A stretch of DNA of 64,000 nucleotides from Anthoceros angustus (GCA_010909165.1 MU008180.1:247884-311883), one strand, 5' to 3'. Positions 35,710-48,227 are shown, numbered from the stretch's first letter. Notes: generated by a model from the letters alone, not told the origin. Translations and numbers: made by a program.

Positions 35710-38211
35710 TCAAGGTTGTAGATATCTCAGCTCGACAGGCCTGTCCCCGCAGAACTCTCCCTGCTTCTCTCGCAGGGCCCGAGCTGCCTTCAAATACGTG
35801 TCGAAGTGTGCTGCGGCTCGTCTCTCAGGTGGACCCTTACTCCAGGGGACAACCCGGCTGATGATCATGCGACATGGAAGGACGGGAAGTGTGAAGAGTA
35901 TATCAAGAGCAGAGGAAGACATCCAAAACACAACGCCCAGAAGGTAAAACGACGTGAAGAAAGGTGATATGAAGTAATGTCATGGCCGGGTCATACAAGG
36001 AACCGCACCTTCGCAAGATACGCACACCCTGAGATCCCAAGTCGTATCCATGGAAGAATCTGTCCAACTCCTCCGCCGCAGACTCCTTGGGGATGTTGTC
36101 CATCAACAACTGCGGTTGGGATACAGATTGAGACAATGTCAGCCACAATGCAGGTTGAGGAGCAGACACAGGAGTCTCCACAGAAATCAACCCACACAAC
36201 AGTACCACATGGCTATTGGCAGTTTGCACCAAGTTGTTTATTTCGTCCATCTCAAATTCAGAGTCCTGTCACCAGAAAGCACTACTAGCTGAGTGACGGA
36301 GAAACGATCTGAAAATGAGTGGGTACAAAATTGATAGAAGCAGCCCTACCAGCTCCAGCTTCATGAATCTTCCTCCGAGTCGCCCTTTGTCACTGAGTGT
36401 CTTCAGCGCAGTCCTATAGAGATCTTGATTTTTGAATTCAATCTGCCTGAGAGCAATTTCGATCAGATTGCTAACCACGGAGCAGACACATGTAAAGAGG
36501 ACAAAGTGATTAAGACATGGGGCTCTTACATGAACCGTGCCCGGTACTTGTCGTCATAGATGAACTTCAGATCCTGTTCTTCCAAGTTGCAGTCAGAAAA
36601 GTAGCTCATGATGTCAGACTTCAGAGCAAACCTGGGGAGCACTGAGAGTCGTGCAACAACCTTCTCTGGCCAAAAAGCAGTGATCACCTTCATCAGAGTT
36701 CCAGCAGAAAACATTCAGGCAAAGCGCATTGGCCTGACAGCTTCCGCTGAGTTGGACCACGTTTGCCTTTGATCATGCGCTGTTTTGTACATCCTGAGTC
36801 CTTCCGGCACTCACGAAGAGCGAAAGCATGAACAGACAATTGCTGGAAAAAAAAAGCAGAGATGCAGAGCCAGATCACTGGAGTTGAAGAGGCAGAGCGA
36901 GCCAAACTCCTTACTTTCAGGCACCTGCAGATGTCGAGGGAGCACAGGCTCCGATCCCTGCACCGGATCGGTGGCACTCCTGGTGAGGCCCTTCACGATG
37001 TCCTGGATAAGAGGTGACGCACCTCTCCCACTCTGATGGGGCCTGGCACTAATGCCAGGTATTGGGTTATAAGCAGGTTGCCTGGGGCCAGAAACGTTCC
37101 CAGAAACGCTGTCTGACAAGAAAGAAGCCGAGAAGTGGCCAGCATCCTGTTGAGCAGAAAGTTGCGACACAGGCGAACTCTGTCTGGTCTGGATCTCCTG
37201 CTCACCACCTGCTGTGGGCCTGGATTGGAACCGAGTGCCTTGATTCCCTTGCCCGAAGGGCGCAGGTCCACCTCCCCCCGACGATGGAGGACCATGGCTG
37301 AACCATGGCTGCCCATAACCTCCTCCTGACAAAGGAGATCTTTGAGCAGAGCTCCCACCCCCAAAATTGACAGGACCCGAGCCCTGCACGTTGGAACCAG
37401 CCCAGGGCGAAGCAGAAGCACTGCCACCACCAGCCGACACAGGCTGCTGCTGTTGCTGCTGCACTGGGCCCCCTCGTCTTCCCATGGGAGGAAACGACGA
37501 TGTGTTATGACCATACCCAGCGGCGTCCCTCACAAGCGCTGCAGCGTTGGATGGGGAGGCAAACTGACCTACCCCACCGGAATTGGCAGGGGAAGAGCCC
37601 CGGTTATTCGCACCACTCCAAGATGAGGGCGGCGCATTCCTCCCATCCTGCTGGTTCCAGTGCTGGCCGACCGGGTTGCCCTGGATCCCCTGTTGCGGAA
37701 CTCCGTCTCCCTGGCCAGGCGCGAAACCAGCGAACTGGCCAGGCGCCTGCCCGATGTTAGGATTCCCTTGCACGAACTGCGGGGAAGGCGGAGCTCCACT
37801 ACTGCCTTGCAGAAACTGCGCATTCCTACCATCCTGCTGGTTCCAGTGCTGGCCAACCGAGTTGCCCTGGATCCCCTGTTGCGAAACTCCGTTTCCCTGG
37901 CCAGGCCTGAAACCGGCATTAGGATTCCCTTGCACGAACTGCGGGGAAGGCGGAGCTCCGCTGCTACCTTGCAGGAACTGCGCGGAAGGCGCATTTCCTT
38001 GCACGAAGTGCTGGGTGGGAGAATTGCCTTGCGCGAACTGCGAGGACCCTTGCTGCAACTGCTGCTGCTGCTGCTGCAGAGCATCAGCGGGGACGTTGCT
38101 CTGCCAAGCCGCATGCTGCTGCTGCCAGGCCGAGGGCCCCTCCGACGAGGAGAAAGACCGGGCGAGGAGAAGCTGCGAGCGCCATCGCCGGGGCCCAGCC
38201 GCGCGCATCAT
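35710..38211 (-). CDS. RRM-containing protein with Gln/Asn-rich repeats, probably mitochondrial
   Basis: Start MMRAAGPRRWRSQLLLARSF at 38211 (a second ATG at 38208) is a typical mitochondrial presequence with Arg and no acids. Residues about 30-400 are low-complexity Gln/Asn/Gly/Pro/Ser sequence with repeated FVQGN, FLQGS and GIQGN units. This includes a 186-bp internal duplication. The exon ends after PRHLQVPES near 36915. Later small exons look like degenerate RNA-recognition motifs: LPRFALKSDIMSYFSDCNLEEQDLKFI, FKNQDLYRTALKTLSDKGRL and LLMDNIPKESAAEELDRFF. The last exon ends PVELRYLQP at 35710. Organelle RNA binding is inferred from targeting plus RRM-like modules; I cannot assign a specific gene. 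Its start is only 238 bp from RACK1 on the other strand. Confidence 0.62.
37640..37980 (-). repeat. Internal 186-bp duplication in the RRM gene
   Basis: Two copies, about 186 bp (62 residues) apart, encode GNSVGQHWNQQDGRNA or GNPVGQHWNQQDGRNA with the flanking FLQGSSGAPPSPQFVQGNPN unit. They differ at few positions, so the duplication is fairly recent. One copy also carries a short extra stretch (APGQFAGF). Confidence 0.85.
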
Positions 38212-38449
38212 GGCGGCCGTGGATGCAGTCGGGAGACTCCATCATGGAACCATGCCATGGTCGCAGGGGAGCTGCATGACCCCCAGTTAGGGTTTTGCGT
38301 AAACCCTAAATCGAGCGGGAGTGAAGAAGCAGAACCCTAAAGACAAATGGGGCTTGTTGGAACAAAAAGGGGAAGACGTGCCCACATTAGGTCTCTTTGA
38401 TTCCTGTCGTCAAGGTGGTGGAAGGCGGAGGAGAAGGAGGGACGGAAGG
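38212..38449. promoter_or_regulatory. Short bidirectional promoter with telo-boxes (RRM gene / RACK1)
   Basis: Only 238 bp separate the two start codons. Telo-box sequences occur at 38286-38292 (TTAGGG, reverse), 38301-38310 (AAACCCTAAA) and 38332-38340 (AACCCTAA). Such boxes are frequent in promoters of plant translation genes, which fits RACK1. Confidence 0.65.
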
Positions 38450-39494
<1,045 letters not shown>

Positions 39495-39793
39495 GCCCTA
39501 CAGAGCTCCCGTCTCCCGTTGGGTTGTGCCATTGTTCTCTCATTTTCTCCTTACGCGGTGCGGACCATTTCTCTCCAATTTTTGTTTTATCATTGGGATG
39601 GTCATGGAAGTTCGCTGTGTCCGTCCCTCCGTTAATCTATTTGGACCGGACTTTGTGCTCTCTGGTCAATGTGTTTCGAACACATCCGATCAAATGGAAA
39701 GGCAAAATCGTTGTGTTGTGGCTGGTTCATCAGAAGATCATGAATGAACTCACTACGTAACTCTTGAGTAGTTTTACCGTCCACCCACCCCCT

Positions 39794-40402
39794 TCAGGGC
39801 CGCCCCCTGAATTTCCACTCTCGCCAGCACATAGGGCAATGTGGCCTGGGACTCTGGGAGTTCACCCACTCAAGGATACAGTGCAAATGGAAGGCGTGGT
39901 TGCAGGCTCCCCAGACTGCAGATGCACACCAGCATTCGGTTACGAGACATGATTCCACGAAAGGGGAAACTTTCTGAAAGTGGGGGAACTTACTGAGGGG
40001 ACAGTCGTCCCCGGGCATTTTACCGTCAGAACAGCAGCCATCGAAGGCCATCCGGCATATGACAGAGGAGTCATCGTTCGCATCCAGTGTCCAAGTCCAT
40101 GACGCAACACCATGCCACCCGCAACTAGAGCCACACAGGGGGTGGCTCAGGCTCCACGTCCTGGGCCTAGCTCACCTTGCCATGAACATCAAGCAATAGA
40201 GACTGCAGCGTACTCTGATGACATTGTTTCACGATCGGAGGAGGCACCTGGTCAAGAGAGACAAGGCAGCCAAAGTTTCCGCACCGAACCAATCCGGCAA
40301 TGCAACAAACTCCACATTTCAACGTAAAAAGACGGAGACAACGCAAAGCACAAGGCGCCTGGCGGCAAGCAGCGGCAGGATACTGAGGATCTTCACTTTC
40401 AT
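39794..40402 (-). CDS. APC11: Anaphase-promoting complex subunit 11-like RING-H2 protein, possibly decaying
   Basis: Three blocks match APC11. Exon 1 (from ATG 40402) gives MKVKILS. Exon 2 (about 40118-39994) gives WHGVASWTWTLDANDD and ICRMAFDGCCSDGKMPGDDCPL. Exon 3 (39915-39794) gives IWGACNHAFHLHCILEWVNSQ and PHCPMCWREWKF. APC11 is the catalytic RING subunit of the APC/C ubiquitin ligase. Oddities: the first RING Cys (CGIC in the family) is Ser-Val here (DSSVIC), the Cys in PDCK is Gly (SDGK), two residues are inserted after WTW, and I find no AG acceptor that joins exon 1 to exon 2 in frame. Exons 2 and 3 join normally. This may be a pseudogene or a diverged paralogue, or contain sequence errors. 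Confidence 0.6.
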
Positions 40403-40541
40403 GTCAAGAGGTTGGGAAGTCCAGCAGCTCGCGATTTTTGAAAGAGAACCACGGGGGAAAGCCTGGGAGTCCCCTTACTTGCCTGTTATTAACTGATGTC
40501 AGAAACTATGCACGACCTAATATGCCAGCCCTAGCGAAGTG

Positions 40542-40550
40542 AACCCTAAT
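40542..40550 (+). promoter_or_regulatory. Telo-box upstream of RPL26
   Basis: AACCCTAAT lies about 80 bp before the RPL26 start codon, as is common for plant ribosomal protein genes. Confidence 0.5.
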
Positions 40551-40623
40551 AATAAGAAGACTCCCTGCTCTTCATCCGGTCCTTTCTTCCTGCGCCTCCT
40601 CTGAACATCGCTGCTCCGGCACC

Positions 40624-41280
40624 ATGAAATTCAGCAGAGTGAGCAGCTCGAGGCGCAAGTCTCGGCGGGACCACTTCAAGGCTCCGTCGAGCGTGAGGCG
40701 CATTTTGATGAGCGCCGCACTGTCTTCGGACTTGAAGAACAAATACAACGTAAGAGGGGTCCCAGTTGTGTGCCTTGCTAGGGTTCTTTTGTATCCCCGT
40801 GTTTCCGTTTGTTGTGAGATTTAATCATTTGTGCTTTGTGCAGGTGCGGTCCGTTCCGGTAAGGAAGGATGACGAGGTGATGGTTGTGCGCGGACCTCAC
40901 AAGGGGCAAGAGGGCAAGGTTGTCCAGGTGTACAGGAGGAAGTGGGTTGTGCACATCGAGCGCATCACGCGTGAGAAAGTGAACGGTAAGGACTTTAGGT
41001 TTTCGTAGCTGAGCTGTTTGCTGTGCTCGTCTTGAGATTCAGGTATGCCGAGCAGTGCCCGGGCGATTGTTTAACTGATCATGGGCATTTCATTTACGGG
41101 AGAGCAGGCGCAACGGTGAACGTTGGAATTCACCCGTCCAAGGTGGTCATCACCAAGTTGAAGCTCGACAAGGATAGGAAGTCCTTGTTGGACAGAAAGG
41201 GCAAGGGCCGAGCCGCGGAGAAGGGCAAGGGGAAATTCACTGCCGAGGATGTTGCGGCCCCGCTTCAGGAAGTCGATTAG
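40624..41280 (+). CDS. RPL26: 60S ribosomal protein L26 (uL24)
   Basis: Three exons (40624-40749, 40844-40985, 41108-41280) join in frame. Exon 1 encodes [20 protein letters not shown] and [18 protein letters not shown]. Exon 2 holds the KOW motif region ([28 protein letters not shown]) and [12 protein letters not shown]. Exon 3 gives [23 protein letters not shown] and a Lys/Gly-rich tail ending in QEVD. About 146 residues, usual for eukaryotic L26. It is a component of the large cytosolic ribosomal subunit near the exit tunnel. The first intron begins in the usual position after KYN and both introns are about 95-120 bp. An ordinary intact gene. Confidence 0.96.
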
Positions 41281-41975
41281 ATGTCAATTGTGTGTGTGAT
41301 TCAGAAAACATTTTGATTAATGAGATGTTTTTTGGTCCTGCATGACGATGAGCGTGTTGATGTGGCCCCAGTTCCTGCGTCCTGGTGTGCTGTCACCGTT
41401 GTCTGCGATTGTTGACAACTTAGCCCTTGGGCTGTGCCCCGGTGCGGGAGAATCTCCCCTTGGCTTCTTGTGCTTTTGAACAAGTTAAACGTATCTCGTC
41501 TTTTTTAGTCATTGTTGTTCTAGTCTTGTTTATCTTTTTTGAGATACCGTGTGCCCGGACTGGGTACATTGCTTCGAGGTGGTTGTTAGCGCCTCGTCGC
41601 TTTCCACTGTGCGCTCGTTCCTTTTCTTCAGGTGGCGATTCCGCTGCTCTCATCGACAACCATTCTTACTCAGGAATGTATGGGAAATTGCCCAAGCCAA
41701 ATTTCCAAGTTTCAAAAACAGAAGACCCTTTTCCCAGGTAGAACATGTCTTGCCAGGAAAAGGAGGTTCCTACCCGCTGCTTTGTCGAGGTCACCTTTTA
41801 CCCATAAACCTTGACCGTCTCTATCATCTCCCTCTGTAGTTTTCCGGTTTGCATTGCGGGGTTGAGTCCTAATCAGTTTCTGGGGCTGGGTGCTCTCTTG
41901 CGTCATCCTTCAGCCGTGCGGTGGACTGTCATCAGTTTGCCACAATTTGGGTCCCAGCCATTCAGTTTGTAGCCC
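41281..41975. other. Intergenic, RPL26 3' flank and GGH promoter
   Basis: About 700 bases. Reading frames of around 100 codons exist but lack family features and proper starts. No RNA gene or repeat was seen. Confidence 0.35.
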
Positions 41976-43949
41976 ATGGCTTTCGGGAATGCAAGGATGC
42001 TGATGCTTGCCCAATTGCTGACGCTTCAGTTGCTATGCCTTCCAGTCTGGAAAGCCTTCTCTATACGGTTGGTGCATGAACAACACCGTCCGTCGCTCAA
42101 GCAACCCACAGAGAGGCTGAGAGACCACAAGGAAGCATTTCCCATCGTGACCGACAGGCCTCTCATAGGAATTCTGTCTCAGCCCGGGGATGGGGATGGC
42201 AAGATCATCATCCATAAGCTCTACCCTACTGACCCTGAGAATTCCACCATATCCTACATAGCTGCCTCGTATGTCAAGTTTGTGGAGGCTGCGGGTGCGA
42301 GAGCCGTGCCTCTGATTTACAACGAGCCTGACGAGATCCTGGAAAGGGTAATAAGTCTCACCGCAGGATGTCCCTTCCTGATCGAACAGGTTCACTGGAA
42401 CGACATTTTGTGCTTTGCAGAAATTCGCCGCCATCAACGGAATTCTCTTCCCAGGCGGATCAGCCTCGCTGCAAGAGGGCCCATTCTATCGGACTGCAGA
42501 AAAGCTCTTCAAGGTTTGCAAGTTATTGATCAGCGGTAGCTTGTTCATGTCTACGTCACATTGCGAATTTTTGACACTGGCGTCTGCCTGTTTCAGATGG
42601 CTATAGCGGCAAACGACAAGGGAGACTACTTTCCTGTCTGGGGCACATGCTTGGGATACGAGCTTCTTTGCATCATCATAAGTCAGGTACCTTTGGCTTC
42701 TCTGTTTCTCAGAACTTAGAGGTTACGACTAGAAGACTAACATTCAACAGTAAATATGTGGAAAGTACAAAGTTCGGAGGAGGAATGTTTCTAACGCGTA
42801 CTTGCTCTGCAGGACCATGACATCCTTGAGGATTTCAATGCACAGCAAAAACCGGCTCCACTGAACTTCAAAGGTGACTGGGCCAAAAATCGGAATTTGT
42901 TTAAATGGTAAGGACTTTCCCTGCTCTCTCTGCTTAAAGGAGGTCAAGGCAGACAGACTGTTCAACACAGGTATTTCTGGGCTCCTCATGGCAAACCACT
43001 ACAGGATCCCCAAGGATGTGGTCGACAAGCTGAATCACAAGGATCTTGCCATGGAGAATCATAAGGTAAACAAGCATTCTGATCTGTGTATCTGATTAGC
43101 AATGGGCGAAGGTTGGCATACAAGGTAAAATATGAGGTCCAACCAGGTGATTTGTGTCGCAGTTTGGCCTCACACCTGAGAAGTTCAGTGCCACAGAGTC
43201 ATTGGCAAGTTTCTTTGAAGTACTGACAACAACGCCGGACAACAACAATAAGGTGTGTGACGAATAGAAGGATATGGTATCATTCCAGAGCACAGCTTCC
43301 TGAGGCTTCGTAGCTTTCCTGCGTCTGACTTCCTCCTTCGTTCCAGGTTTATGTGTCCACTGTCGAGTCCTACAGGTATCCAGTAACTGGAGTTCAATGG
43401 CATCCTGAGGTACAGTCCCTGAGAGAAAGCCCATCGGATGCGCTCTGAATACCGCAGAACGGCCACAAACATGGACCTTGTTCTGCTAACCTTTTCACCA
43501 ACTTGTACTGACACCAACTTTTGCTGACACCAGAAACATGCATTTGAGTGGGGAGTAGCTTCAATACCTCACAGTGCCGATGCTGTGAGTGTCACCCAAG
43601 GAGCAGCTAACTTCTTCGTCAGGTAACCCGTCTCTGAACCGTGCCTGCCACCGCCACTAGTTTTGACCAAAGCTTATATGTCAGCTACGATTAACCAGCA
43701 GTAACCCTGTGTTATACAGCGAGGCTCGGAAATCAGGTCACAAACCATCGTCACAAACCGAGGAACAAGAAATTCTCATCTACAACTACGAGCCAGTCTA
43801 CTCTGGCAAGGACGGGTGGGTGGGTGATTTGCTGTACACCATTGTTCTATAGGAGGGAAGAGCCTTTTCATTTGCTTTGATTGTTGACAAACTGACAAAG
43901 GCCTTATCACAGGAATGAGTTCTTCGACCAGTCTTACGTGTTCTACTAA
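41976..43949 (+). CDS. GGH: Gamma-glutamyl hydrolase (vacuolar/extracellular)
   Basis: About nine exons with small introns. Exon 1 starts MAFGNARMLMLAQ with a cleavable signal peptide (LLTLQLLCLPVWKAFS). It continues to RPLIGILSQPGDGDGK, IAASYVKFVEAAGARAVPL and the family motif IYNEPDEI. Next come KFAAINGILFPGGSASL, the nucleophile exon GDYFPVWGTCLGYELL (active Cys in GTCLG), then FNTGISGLLMANHYRIP and FGLTPEKFSATESLASFF. The catalytic His follows in YPVTGVQWHPEKHAFEWG, then SVTQGAANFFV. The end is NEFFDQSYVFY at 43949. Class I glutamine-amidotransferase-like peptidase C26 enzymes remove the gamma-polyglutamate tail of folates. The exon boundary around 42900 (CTGGGCCAAAAATCGG) was not resolved base by base. 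Otherwise the gene looks complete and ordinary. Confidence 0.93.
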
Positions 43950-44476
43950 GCAGAGGCTTGAAAGTTGCTGGTGTTGGACTTAAAGCTCCTGCTCTGGCCA
44001 ACTGTAAGGTGGGAGGTGCAAATTCCCACAACTTGCAGATAGCAAAGTTTCTTTTACAGAATATAACCTGTGACAAGATACCTTGTGCTGCCAGACATGT
44101 CACCTTCATTCCTGAGGAAGATGGTAACATGCAGCAATCCACCCATGGCCACATATCATCCTGTGCCGTTTGAATCAGAATTGGTAATTCATGTAGCAGC
44201 GTGACAATATTTCACTATACAAGCCTGATGACCATCAAATGTCTGATTCCGTTGCAAGTCTGCTCCAGTCCGAGGACAACCACAAAAAGGCGGCCGTTCA
44301 GCTAAGACAAGGAGCTAGCGGATAAGGTCATATAGGGGTAAGCCAAATGAGATTTCGATTCCGTTGCAAGGCTGGTAACAAGCCACAAAACGGGCGTCCA
44401 GCCAAGACAATGAGCTAATGGCTAAGCTGAAGTAGAGCCCAAAATAAAATAAAACTGTACGATCTGTACACGATGT
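43950..44476. other. Convergent intergenic region GGH / expansin
   Basis: About 530 bases holding two 3' flanks. The phrase GAT-TCCGTTGCAAG and a gcc-aagacaa-gagcta stretch occur twice (44255-44320 and 44355-44420), a short local duplication. No gene is supported. Confidence 0.4.
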
Positions 44477-45858
44477 TCAAGGGTACTGCCCGCCCTCGTA
44501 GGTGACGCCGAAGGTCCAGTCCGCGGGGGCCACGTTCCAGGTGGTGAGAACCTGGCCGGTCGTGGAGTTAAGCTGGAAAGAGAGCGCCTGGTTCACCAGA
44601 GACTGGAAAACCTGGAAGGAGGCTCCCCAATTGTGGGACATGGGGATCCAGTCCGTGTTGGATCCCTTGATGGAAGCAGTGTCGATGTCGCCGGCGCCGC
44701 CCACGTTGGTGATGAGCACCAGATGCCACCAGGTGTTTCCCAGGATGGTGAACTTGACGCCGCCCAGCTTCACACACGGGACCCTGCAGTTCCCAGTTGA
44801 CACAAAACGTGCATCAGCAATGCCATGTACAGCAGATCTAGCCTCTAGAGCAGAGCAGAAGAGAAAGAGAGCTGGACTTGGAGCATTGCTGACCTGCGGT
44901 ACGTGACGGGGACGATGCCGGCCACCTCCTGCGCGATCTGCTGGAAGGCGGGCATGGAGAGGTCGAAGTGCTTGAGGGGGGGATTGCACCACCCGCCGTT
45001 GTCGTTGGGCTTGGAGTAGTCGGCGGGGCAGAGGTTGGTGGCGGTCACCGTGATCACCGCGTTCGGGGTGCACCACTTGCTGTCGATGCACTGGATCTGG
45101 TAGCACTGCCCGCACGAGAACCCGTTGTTGAAGAGCACCTCGCTCAGAGCCGTGGTCTGCAGGCCGTAGCCCTGCGCCATGAGGTCGCCGTAGCCGCACG
45201 CCCCGCCTGCGCCCACATCAAGTCCGCACACCGTTAGGAATCAGGATCCGGTCACCGGGGTGCGGGATCACTCCAGGTCCGAAGACGGGGGTTCACCGAA
45301 CGTGGCCGAGCCGCTGGGGTCGCCGTAGAACGTGGCGTGCGCGTCGTTGGCCCAGGCCCCGGTTGTGAACGGCGCGAGGGGGTTTGTGGGGAGGTTGGGG
45401 AGGTTGGGGAGATCGGGGAGGCCGGGCAGAGCCGCCAGACTGATCGCCGAGCCGAAGGGGAGATGGGGCTTCACGTGGACTGGCAGGGATGGCAGCTTCA
45501 CGGGCGTCTGCAGCTTGGGCTTGGGCAGCGACGGGAACGGAGTCGTCACCTTGGGAGGCTGCTTGTTGATGGGCTTCTTGGGCTTGGGAGCTGCTTCTGG
45601 GGCTCGAGGCAGCTTGGGAGCCGGCTTCTTGAAGTCAGGCTTCTTGAGCCCCGCGATCGGCTTCGGATTCAGCTTCGCCTTGGGCTTGGGGGCCTGCTTC
45701 CTCACGGCCTCCTTCTTGGGCAGCTTCTTCTTCAGGTCCAGGGCGCTGGCAGAGTCTGACATGTGCGCCAGCATGATGACCGCCACCATAACCGCAAGTG
45801 CCAGCCATGTGCGCAGGCTTCCGCGAGCCGCTGGCATGGATCTCGTGGCTGCAGCCAT
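44477..45858 (-). CDS. Alpha-expansin with Lys/Pro-rich N-terminal extension
   Basis: Three exons: 45858-45297, 45206-44894 and 44783-44477. Exon 1 has an N-terminal signal/anchor ([21 protein letters not shown]). About 120 residues rich in Lys and Pro follow ([35 protein letters not shown]), then [16 protein letters not shown], the start of the double-psi beta-barrel. Exon 2 has [34 protein letters not shown] and the HFDLSMPAF motif. Exon 3 has the C-terminal grass-allergen-like fold ([49 protein letters not shown]). Expansins loosen walls without hydrolysis. The basic, extensin-like extension is not part of ordinary alpha-expansins, which start the barrel soon after the signal peptide; it could tether the protein to pectin. 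Confidence 0.92.
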
Positions 45859-47037
45859 GGCGGATCGCCCACTGCAGGCCAGCCTGCTAGCGCGAATCCG
45901 AGGTCCCGATGTCCTGCACCCGCTGCCTCAGCTCCACATGACGGGCTCCCCGCTCCAGGCTCCAGAAGCTGCCTGCAATGGGCCCGGGCGAGGGATATCC
46001 TGCAAGCAGCCGAGGTGCATTGCTCAGCACAATGTCACAACACATGACAACATACATCCAGAAATGTATGCACCTAGTCTGTCCAGCTCATGTTCTGTCA
46101 AAAGGATCGATCCATGTCTTCACATACCGGAGACGAGATGGAGACGCACGATTTGGAAGCAAAGATCAGGAGTAGCTGCAGCAGGGGCAGAGGCCGAGCT
46201 GCTGGTGTGAGGAATCTGAAGCACTTGCGACCTCAGTTTGGAGGCACACAACTACTTGTAGGGAGAGGCCTGAGCTTGAATGTGAAGGTTGCATTATAAG
46301 GCAGCCGAGTGCGCCTCTCCTCCTAAAGCGTTGCTAATCCAGGACGTGCGCCCACGCCCTTGCTTTCTATTTGCAAGGGTGAAACCCGGAGCCGAGTGCA
46401 GCCAATTGTGGGTCACCACAGACCGCCGCTACAAATATGTCCACCACGTCAATTACAGTACCCACCTGAACTGCCCTTCCCGCGCCTTCGTCAGGTCCCA
46501 CAAGCTTACGACCCGTCTCCAGGCCCCAATGGGGGCATCTCATGTCATGGCATGGAAGGGCGGGATAGGAGATAGCCTGATAGGCAACCGGTCGGAACCG
46601 GATCATGTGATCATGTTGCGTGATGTGTGATATGGGCATGTGGCGTGGATGCATTAAAGTGGAATACATTAGTACGTTCAAGTTTAATGCTCTCACAATA
46701 TATGTGCGGATCATGTTTTCTAGAAAAAGGTAAAGTGGGCGATTTATTTTATTATTAATTTTAGATAAGATAGACTATGTTCTAGATGCAAACTAATTAG
46801 ACCTTCCTTAAAGAGTGATGCAGTAGCAATGAGTTCATTGAAACTTCATGGTCCATTCAAGATCCCTATTAAGCCTCTCAACATCTTCTAGCAGATTATT
46901 CTCCCCTCATATAAGTATCCTCTAGGGTCCTCTAGATTAAGGGGAATGTAAATACTTACCTACCCATTAGCAAAAAAAATTAATTAGCACTAGCCAATCG
47001 TACGGATAGATCCATCATCCATCTAGATAACAACAAG
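45859..47037. other. Expansin upstream region passing into AT-rich DNA
   Basis: About 1.2 kb. 45859-46650 is of ordinary composition and should contain the expansin promoter. From about 46.70 kb the sequence turns AT-rich. No coding region or RNA gene could be supported. Confidence 0.4.
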
Positions 47038-47896
47038 TTATGCATTAGCTGCTCTAATTATATAACAGAGAATAATCATGAGTACAAAAAGTATAACAAT
47101 TGTTCCTATAATCCTACAAACGTTAGTAATGATAATAGGACGTTGCGAGATTTGAGGGGTATTTGAATTTCTTCTTGTACTGCTAATTTCCATGTTTTGA
47201 GCACCTAAATAGCTCATTTGATTCATCCTCCATAGATGTATGCGTTCTGCGCTCCAAAAAGTATCGTCATGTGTAGGTTTGACTCTAGAAACATCTTCCA
47301 CCCCTAAAACACCATCGAGTGTTTCACTCCTCACACTCATAGACTCAACGGGCATGTCTTCTGAAGCTAATGTGAGACTCCAAAAAGTAGCTTCATCTGT
47401 AGTTTGCACCCTTGAAATACTTTGATGTGTTGAGCTTTGTACAGTCTCATACTCAGGGGATACATCTTCTAAATGTGTTGTCAGAAGACTATCGACATGC
47501 ATCTCTTTCTTACAAGCGTGTTTGAGCATATGTGTCGATAAGAATGCGTGACCTTTCTTAGAATTGTTCAAATCTTCTTGCACATAGGTCGAGCTTGGAA
47601 TAAAATATTTTTTCAATATATTGTCAATGCTCCTTTCTAGCTCTGTCCATCATATATGAGTATGTTAAACAAGACTTTAACCAAGTATTATATTCCAATT
47701 TGAAGAAGTTGATAACAGATTTTTGTTTCACCTCTCACATCTATCATGAATATATCATGACTTTCTTTGGTATAAGCATCTTGAGGAGTAATAATCTCCA
47801 TCATGTGACTATAATTATAAGAGTAGTCTTGCAATCTGATAAAAAAAACTGGAGGAACATGTTTTTTGGTATGAGAGACTATCAAAATTTTCACTC
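47038..47896 (-). CDS. Small tail-anchored protein of unknown function in AT-rich DNA
   Basis: The last exon (about 47646-47038) encodes SIDNILKKYFIPSSTYVQED, a hydrophilic middle, and a C-terminal membrane segment (IIGTIVILFVLMIILCYIIR) followed by five residues, so the protein is probably tail-anchored. The middle contains an imprecise repeat: SRVQTTDEATFWS and SRVKPTHDDTFWS, about 38 residues apart. An upstream exon (about 47832-47733) gives DYSYNYSHMMEIITPQD and DIFMIDVR. It joins through a GTGAAA...GGACAG intron in phase 1 (R|E-LERSID). Further exons toward 48.0 kb are likely (LEDESNTQAQTSTV is one candidate) but I could not fix the start. I do not recognise the family. The AT-rich exons resemble the 5' half of DRC7 in composition. 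Confidence 0.45.
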
Positions 47897-48227
47897 ACTT
47901 CCAATTCAAAGGCCTTAAGAGTTTATCATTGTTAACTTATGTGTTTACATACCACCGTAGAAGTTTGAGCTTGCGTGTTCGACTCGTCCTCCAAGTACGT
48001 CCCGCAATGGTCAAACAAACACAAAAATTTTCAACCTACTACCTATGAATGCCCACATCTTGATAGTATGCAATATATAGTTCAAAGAGTTGCACATTTG
48101 CTTAGACAAGCACTTTTACCTGTAATGTAGAAGATGACCGTACGTTTTGCACTAAGTTAAGAAAAATTGTTACTGCATACTCCCCCAAACTGAGCACTCC
48201 TCCAAAATGAGCTATCTCTTACGTCAA

